Shown here: positions 5,564-7,446 of the stretch, piece by piece
Layout: each line of letters begins with the position of its first letter
How positions within the stretch are numbered: the stretch's first letter is position 1
Assembly: GCA_902773215.1 (NCBI GenBank)
Contig: CACYDQ010000382.1
Span: 1 to 7,446, forward strand
Reading direction: 5' to 3'
DNA from: an uncultured Spirochaetaceae bacterium
GTDB taxonomy: Bacteria; Spirochaetota; Spirochaetia; Treponematales; Treponemataceae
DNA length: 7,446 bases
Made by a program: the position numbers and the translations under genes
The notes under the pieces: generated by a model
Database searches by the model: none
What the model saw: the letters and a program-made list of their open reading frames with translations, nothing else
What the model was told of the DNA's origin: nothing

Positions 5564-6001
5564 TTACTTGCTCAGTGAAAAACTCTCGGGCAAAAGCTCC
5601 GCGAGCGTCCGTACCTTGTATTCCGTCTTGCTTTTGGGCATTATCACAAGGAAATCCGCTGCGCAGAACTCTGCAAGGACCTGTCGGCAGACACCGCAGG
5701 GCGGGCAGTAGCCTTCCACCTGCCCCTCGTTGCCGCCGACCACGACGATTGCCTTGAACTTTGTCACGCCCTCGCTGACCGCCTTGAACACCGCCGTCCG
5801 CTCGGCGCAGTTGCTGGGCCCGTAGGCCGCATTCTCCACATTGCAGCCGCCCCATATCTTGCCGTCCGCGTCAAGCAGGGCGGCCCCCACCGTCCAATGG
5901 GAGTAGGGGGCGTAGGCGAAGTCCATCATGGACCAGGCTTTGTCCAGCATCTGCTCAATCGGTAGCCCCTCCAGCAGGGCTTTTCTCTCGTTTTCTTCCA
6001 T
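5564..6001 (-). CDS. cdd: Cytidine deaminase
   Basis: The 145-residue enzyme deaminates cytidine and deoxycytidine to uridine and deoxyuridine in pyrimidine salvage, as a small zinc-dependent, normally tetrameric protein. The catalytic set is complete: CAE (Cys65, Ala66, Glu67) supplies one zinc ligand and the proton-shuttle glutamate, and PCGVC gives Cys102 and Cys105. The substrate loop NVEN (54-57) and the family signature AYAPYSHWTVGAALL are also present. Three cysteine ligands and this length mark the homotetrameric class. Start choice: a GTG at 6031 and an ATG at 6007 are in frame, but GAGGAGGT at 6010-6017 is 8 nt before the ATG at 6001 and only 2 nt before the one at 6007. The gene is divergent from alkD and followed by its own terminator, so it is probably monocistronic. 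Confidence 0.95.
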   Translation of the reverse strand: MEENERKALLEGLPIEQMLDKAWSMMDFAYAPYSHWTVGAALLDADGKIWGGCNVENAAYGPSNCAERTAVFKAVSEGVTKFKAIVVVGGNEGQVEGYCPPCGVCRQVLAEFCAADFLVIMPKSKTEYKVRTLAELLPESFSLSK

Positions 6002-6009
6002 AAGCATAT

Positions 6010-6017
6010 ACCTCCTC
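6010..6017 (-). promoter_or_regulatory. Ribosome binding site fixing the cdd start
   Basis: GAGGAGGT on the minus strand is 8 nt from the ATG at 6001. It lies inside the longer reading from the GTG at 6031, so it argues strongly for the 145-residue form. Confidence 0.75.
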
Positions 6018-6021
6018 GGAA

Positions 6022-6051
6022 ACTCTATCACGAAGGAAACATCGCCGTCAA
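6022..6051 (-). promoter_or_regulatory. Possible promoter for cdd
   Basis: On the minus strand TTGACG (6046-6051) and TAGAGT (6022-6027) are separated by 18 bp. The -35 box matches five of six consensus bases and the -10 box four. A transcript starting near 6015 would begin around the ribosome binding site, which is uncomfortably close. Confidence 0.3.
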
Positions 6052-6078
6052 TCGATGGCGCAACCTCCGCATATAAAA

Positions 6079-6105
6079 CCTGTCAGTCTCCCGCCTCTTG
6101 ACAGG
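6079..6105. promoter_or_regulatory. Inverted repeat overlapping the alkD -35 box
   Basis: CCTGTCA (6079-6085) and TGACAGG (6099-6105) form a perfect 7-bp inverted repeat with a 13-bp gap. Half-site centres are 20 bp apart, about two helical turns, as expected for a dimeric regulator on one face of DNA. The right half covers most of the alkD -35 hexamer, so a bound protein would block the promoter. Confidence 0.4.
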
Positions 6106-6126
6106 GGAAAAACGGTGATTTAGAAT
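6098..6126 (+). promoter_or_regulatory. Sigma70-like promoter for alkD
   Basis: A perfect -35 box TTGACA (6098-6103) and TAGAAT (6121-6126, five of six) are separated by the optimal 17 bp. Transcription would start near 6133, giving a leader of about 57 nt before the ATG at 6190. Confidence 0.75.
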
Positions 6127-6189
6127 TACATGATGTCTGGATGCGGTCAGCCACATTGCCCGTCTCCATAGAGATTTACAAAGGTTCCT

Positions 6190-6879
6190 ATGACACGGAT
6201 TCAAAAAATCCTGTTTGAGTATCGGGATGAAAAGTACGGCGACTTCTCTGCAAAGCTTGTGCCAACGCTGCCGCGCGGAGCATTCATCGGCGTGCGCTCG
6301 CCGTGCTACAAAAAGATAATCGGCCAGATACATGAGCTGCCACCGGACGAAGTGCAGGATTTCCTTCAAGAACTGCCCCACACATATCACGAAGAAAACT
6401 GCCTTCACATCGCTCTCATAAATAAAATCAAAAACTACGATGAATGCCTTTCGGAGCTCAAACGCTTCCTGCCGTACATAAACAGCTGGGCTGTGAGCGA
6501 CGGGCTCAATCCTCCTGCCCTCAAAAAGAACAAGGGAAAAATTCTGCCGGAACTTGAGCAGTGGATTCGTACCGAAGCCCCTTACACCAAGCGCGTCGGC
6601 ATGCTCCTGTTGATGAAATATTTCCTTGATGGCGATTTCAAGCCGGAATATCTTGAGCTCCCGGCCCAAATCCGGAGCGAGGAGTATTACGTCAACATGA
6701 TGACCGCCTGGCTTTTTGCGGAGGCCCTTGTCAAGCAGTGGGATGCAACGCTGCCATTTATCCAAAACAAAAGGCTCGATTCATGGACTCACAACAAGGC
6801 GATTCAGAAAGCGTGCGAAAGTTTCAGAATCTCTCCCGAGAAAAAAGAAATGCTCAAATCACTTCGAATCAAGAAATAA
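6190..6879 (+). CDS. alkD: AlkD-type DNA alkylation repair glycosylase
   Basis: The 229-residue, all-helical HEAT-like-repeat protein is of the AlkD family (DNA alkylation repair, Pfam PF08713). Such enzymes excise positively charged alkylated bases such as 3- and 7-alkylpurines without flipping them. Residues equivalent to the B. cereus AlkD active site are present in order: Trp100 and Asp104 in SWAVSDGLNP, Arg135 in KRVGMLLLMKYF, and Trp174 in YYVNMMTAW. The usual ending DSWTHNKAIQKACES is also intact. No signal or membrane segment is seen, consistent with a cytoplasmic enzyme. AAAGG stands 5 nt before the ATG. The gene is clearly more A+T-rich than its neighbours: sampled 60-base lines are near 40 percent G+C, against over 70 percent in part of metN. 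That suggests later acquisition. It has its own promoter and a possible operator. Confidence 0.9.
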   Translation: MTRIQKILFEYRDEKYGDFSAKLVPTLPRGAFIGVRSPCYKKIIGQIHELPPDEVQDFLQELPHTYHEENCLHIALINKIKNYDECLSELKRFLPYINSWAVSDGLNPPALKKNKGKILPELEQWIRTEAPYTKRVGMLLLMKYFLDGDFKPEYLELPAQIRSEEYYVNMMTAWLFAEALVKQWDATLPFIQNKRLDSWTHNKAIQKACESFRISPEKKEMLKSLRIKK

Positions 6880-6905
6880 AGATGAATTGGGGAATAGCAC
6901 AGTTG

Positions 6906-6935
6906 GAACGGAGGCAGCCGTCTCAGTTCGTTTTT
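6906..6935 (+). terminator. Probable terminator of alkD, overlapping the Nudix stop codon
   Basis: GAAC (6906-6909) pairs with GTTC (6926-6929), and GAG (6911-6913) with CTC (6922-6924), with one G-A mismatch between them and an 8-nt loop. A G and five Ts (6931-6935) follow. An alternative pairing ACGG/CCGT (6908-6911 with 6918-6921) exists. The stem is modest, so confidence is moderate. Confidence 0.45.
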
Positions 6936-7404
6936 ACACCGGAAGTTCCCGCCCGTCCAGCACCGCCTGCCTCAGCTCGCTGCCGGCGTAGACCAGCTTG
7001 AGCGAAAAGAAAGGAACGCGGCGGGCTATCAGGTCCAAGAAAATCTCATCTCCCTTCCAATGCTCCAGGTCATTGAGCTTCGCGATGGGAACCCACTCAA
7101 GCGTTCCCTCGTCGCAGTCCTTCAGTTCACCCGTAAAGCTGTCCGAGTGAAAGAGGTGCATGTACTCGCCCTCGCAGCTGTCTGACACGAAGGTGACAAT
7201 GCCGCAGTAGCGCATCCCCGTCAGCTCCAGCCCGGTCTCCTCGCGGACTTCCCGCTCCACGCAGTCCTCGGGGCTTTCCCCCTCCTCGCAGTGGCCGCCT
7301 ATGCCAATCCACTTGTCCTTGTTGATGTCGCCGGCTTTCTTGATCCGGTGCAACATCAAGTAAGACGAATTCCTTTCTATATAACAGAGCGTCGTGTTCT
7401 GCAT
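6934..7404 (-). CDS. MutT-like Nudix hydrolase
   Basis: A 156-residue Nudix hydrolase. The Nudix box Gx5Ex7REUxEExGU is complete at residues 37-59: Gly37, Glu43, then REVREETGL (51-59), whose glutamates bind the catalytic magnesium. The N-terminal MQNTTLCYIERNSSYLMLHR and the KDKWIGIGG lead-in match the MutT/8-oxo-dGTP diphosphatase-like group. Sanitation of oxidised nucleotides is therefore the likely role, though substrates in this superfamily are hard to predict. The EYMHLFHSDSFTGEL and DEGTLEWVP stretches are also typical. Start choice: the ATG at 7404 gives the family-typical N-terminus and has AGGTGG 4 nt upstream. An ATG at 7443 would add 13 Gly-rich residues unlike the family. The gene converges on alkD with a 54-bp gap. 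Its promoter lies beyond the right edge. Confidence 0.9.
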   Translation of the reverse strand: MQNTTLCYIERNSSYLMLHRIKKAGDINKDKWIGIGGHCEEGESPEDCVEREVREETGLELTGMRYCGIVTFVSDSCEGEYMHLFHSDSFTGELKDCDEGTLEWVPIAKLNDLEHWKGDEIFLDLIARRVPFFSLKLVYAGSELRQAVLDGRELPV

Positions 7405-7446
7405 CCCGCCACCTACTTTGCCTGTTCCCACCCCATTGCGCATTTG

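Noticed and set aside
6889..6952. Possible tRNA or tRNA remnant (TAGCACAGTTGG resembling a D-arm, GTTCG resembling a T-loop, GGGAA/TTCCC acceptor-like ends)
   Set aside because: The D-stem does not close (GCAC has no partner), there is no proper anticodon or T stem, and the 3' half codes for the end of the Nudix protein. The region is better explained as the alkD terminator.

Overview
The window looks like a stretch of moderately GC-rich bacterial chromosome. The most likely source is a host-associated treponeme (Spirochaetes, Treponema-like). This rests on gene content: an LpoB-type lipoprotein next to a COG3014-type exported protein, a free-standing CBM48 protein, and metNI without metQ. 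That is a judgement from memory of these families, not from a search. Coding density is high, no gene-free stretch exceeds about 190 bp, and there are no rRNA, tRNA, insertion-sequence or CRISPR features.

Left part (1-2279), envelope genes. A family 2 glycosyltransferase starts at position 83 on the minus strand and runs off the left edge. It has a TTG start, a good ribosome binding site and its own sigma70-like promoter. Upstream of it, also on the minus strand, is an LpoB-like outer-membrane lipoprotein (147-791). Divergent from that is a COG3014-like exported protein of about 443 residues (948-2279). The space between the divergent pair carries a perfect dyad and three copies of TGATTAC, a plausible shared control region.

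Middle (2280-4971). A strong promoter (TTGCCA-17-TATAAT) drives metN and metI, the ATPase and permease of a MetNI-type methionine importer. The mRNA leader would be only about 10 nt, with no Shine-Dalgarno sequence and no room for a riboswitch. The binding protein MetQ is absent. A two-part GNAT acetyltransferase converges on metI from the other strand.

Right part (4972-7446). On the minus strand lie a 102-residue CBM48 protein with a 50-nt hairpin downstream of it, and cytidine deaminase (cdd) with its terminator. On the plus strand, divergent from cdd, is an AlkD-type DNA glycosylase with a near-consensus promoter whose -35 box lies in an inverted repeat. This gene is clearly more A+T-rich than its neighbours. 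A MutT-like Nudix hydrolase converges on it from the right. cdd, AlkD and Nudix are all linked to nucleotide or DNA maintenance, but they are separate transcription units.

I did not find convincing evidence of an undescribed multi-gene system. The best leads are the near-leaderless metN transcript, the structured lpoB/COG3014 intergenic region, the hairpin between the CBM48 and GNAT genes, the LacI/PurR-like palindrome at 5539-5550, and the dyad over the alkD promoter.
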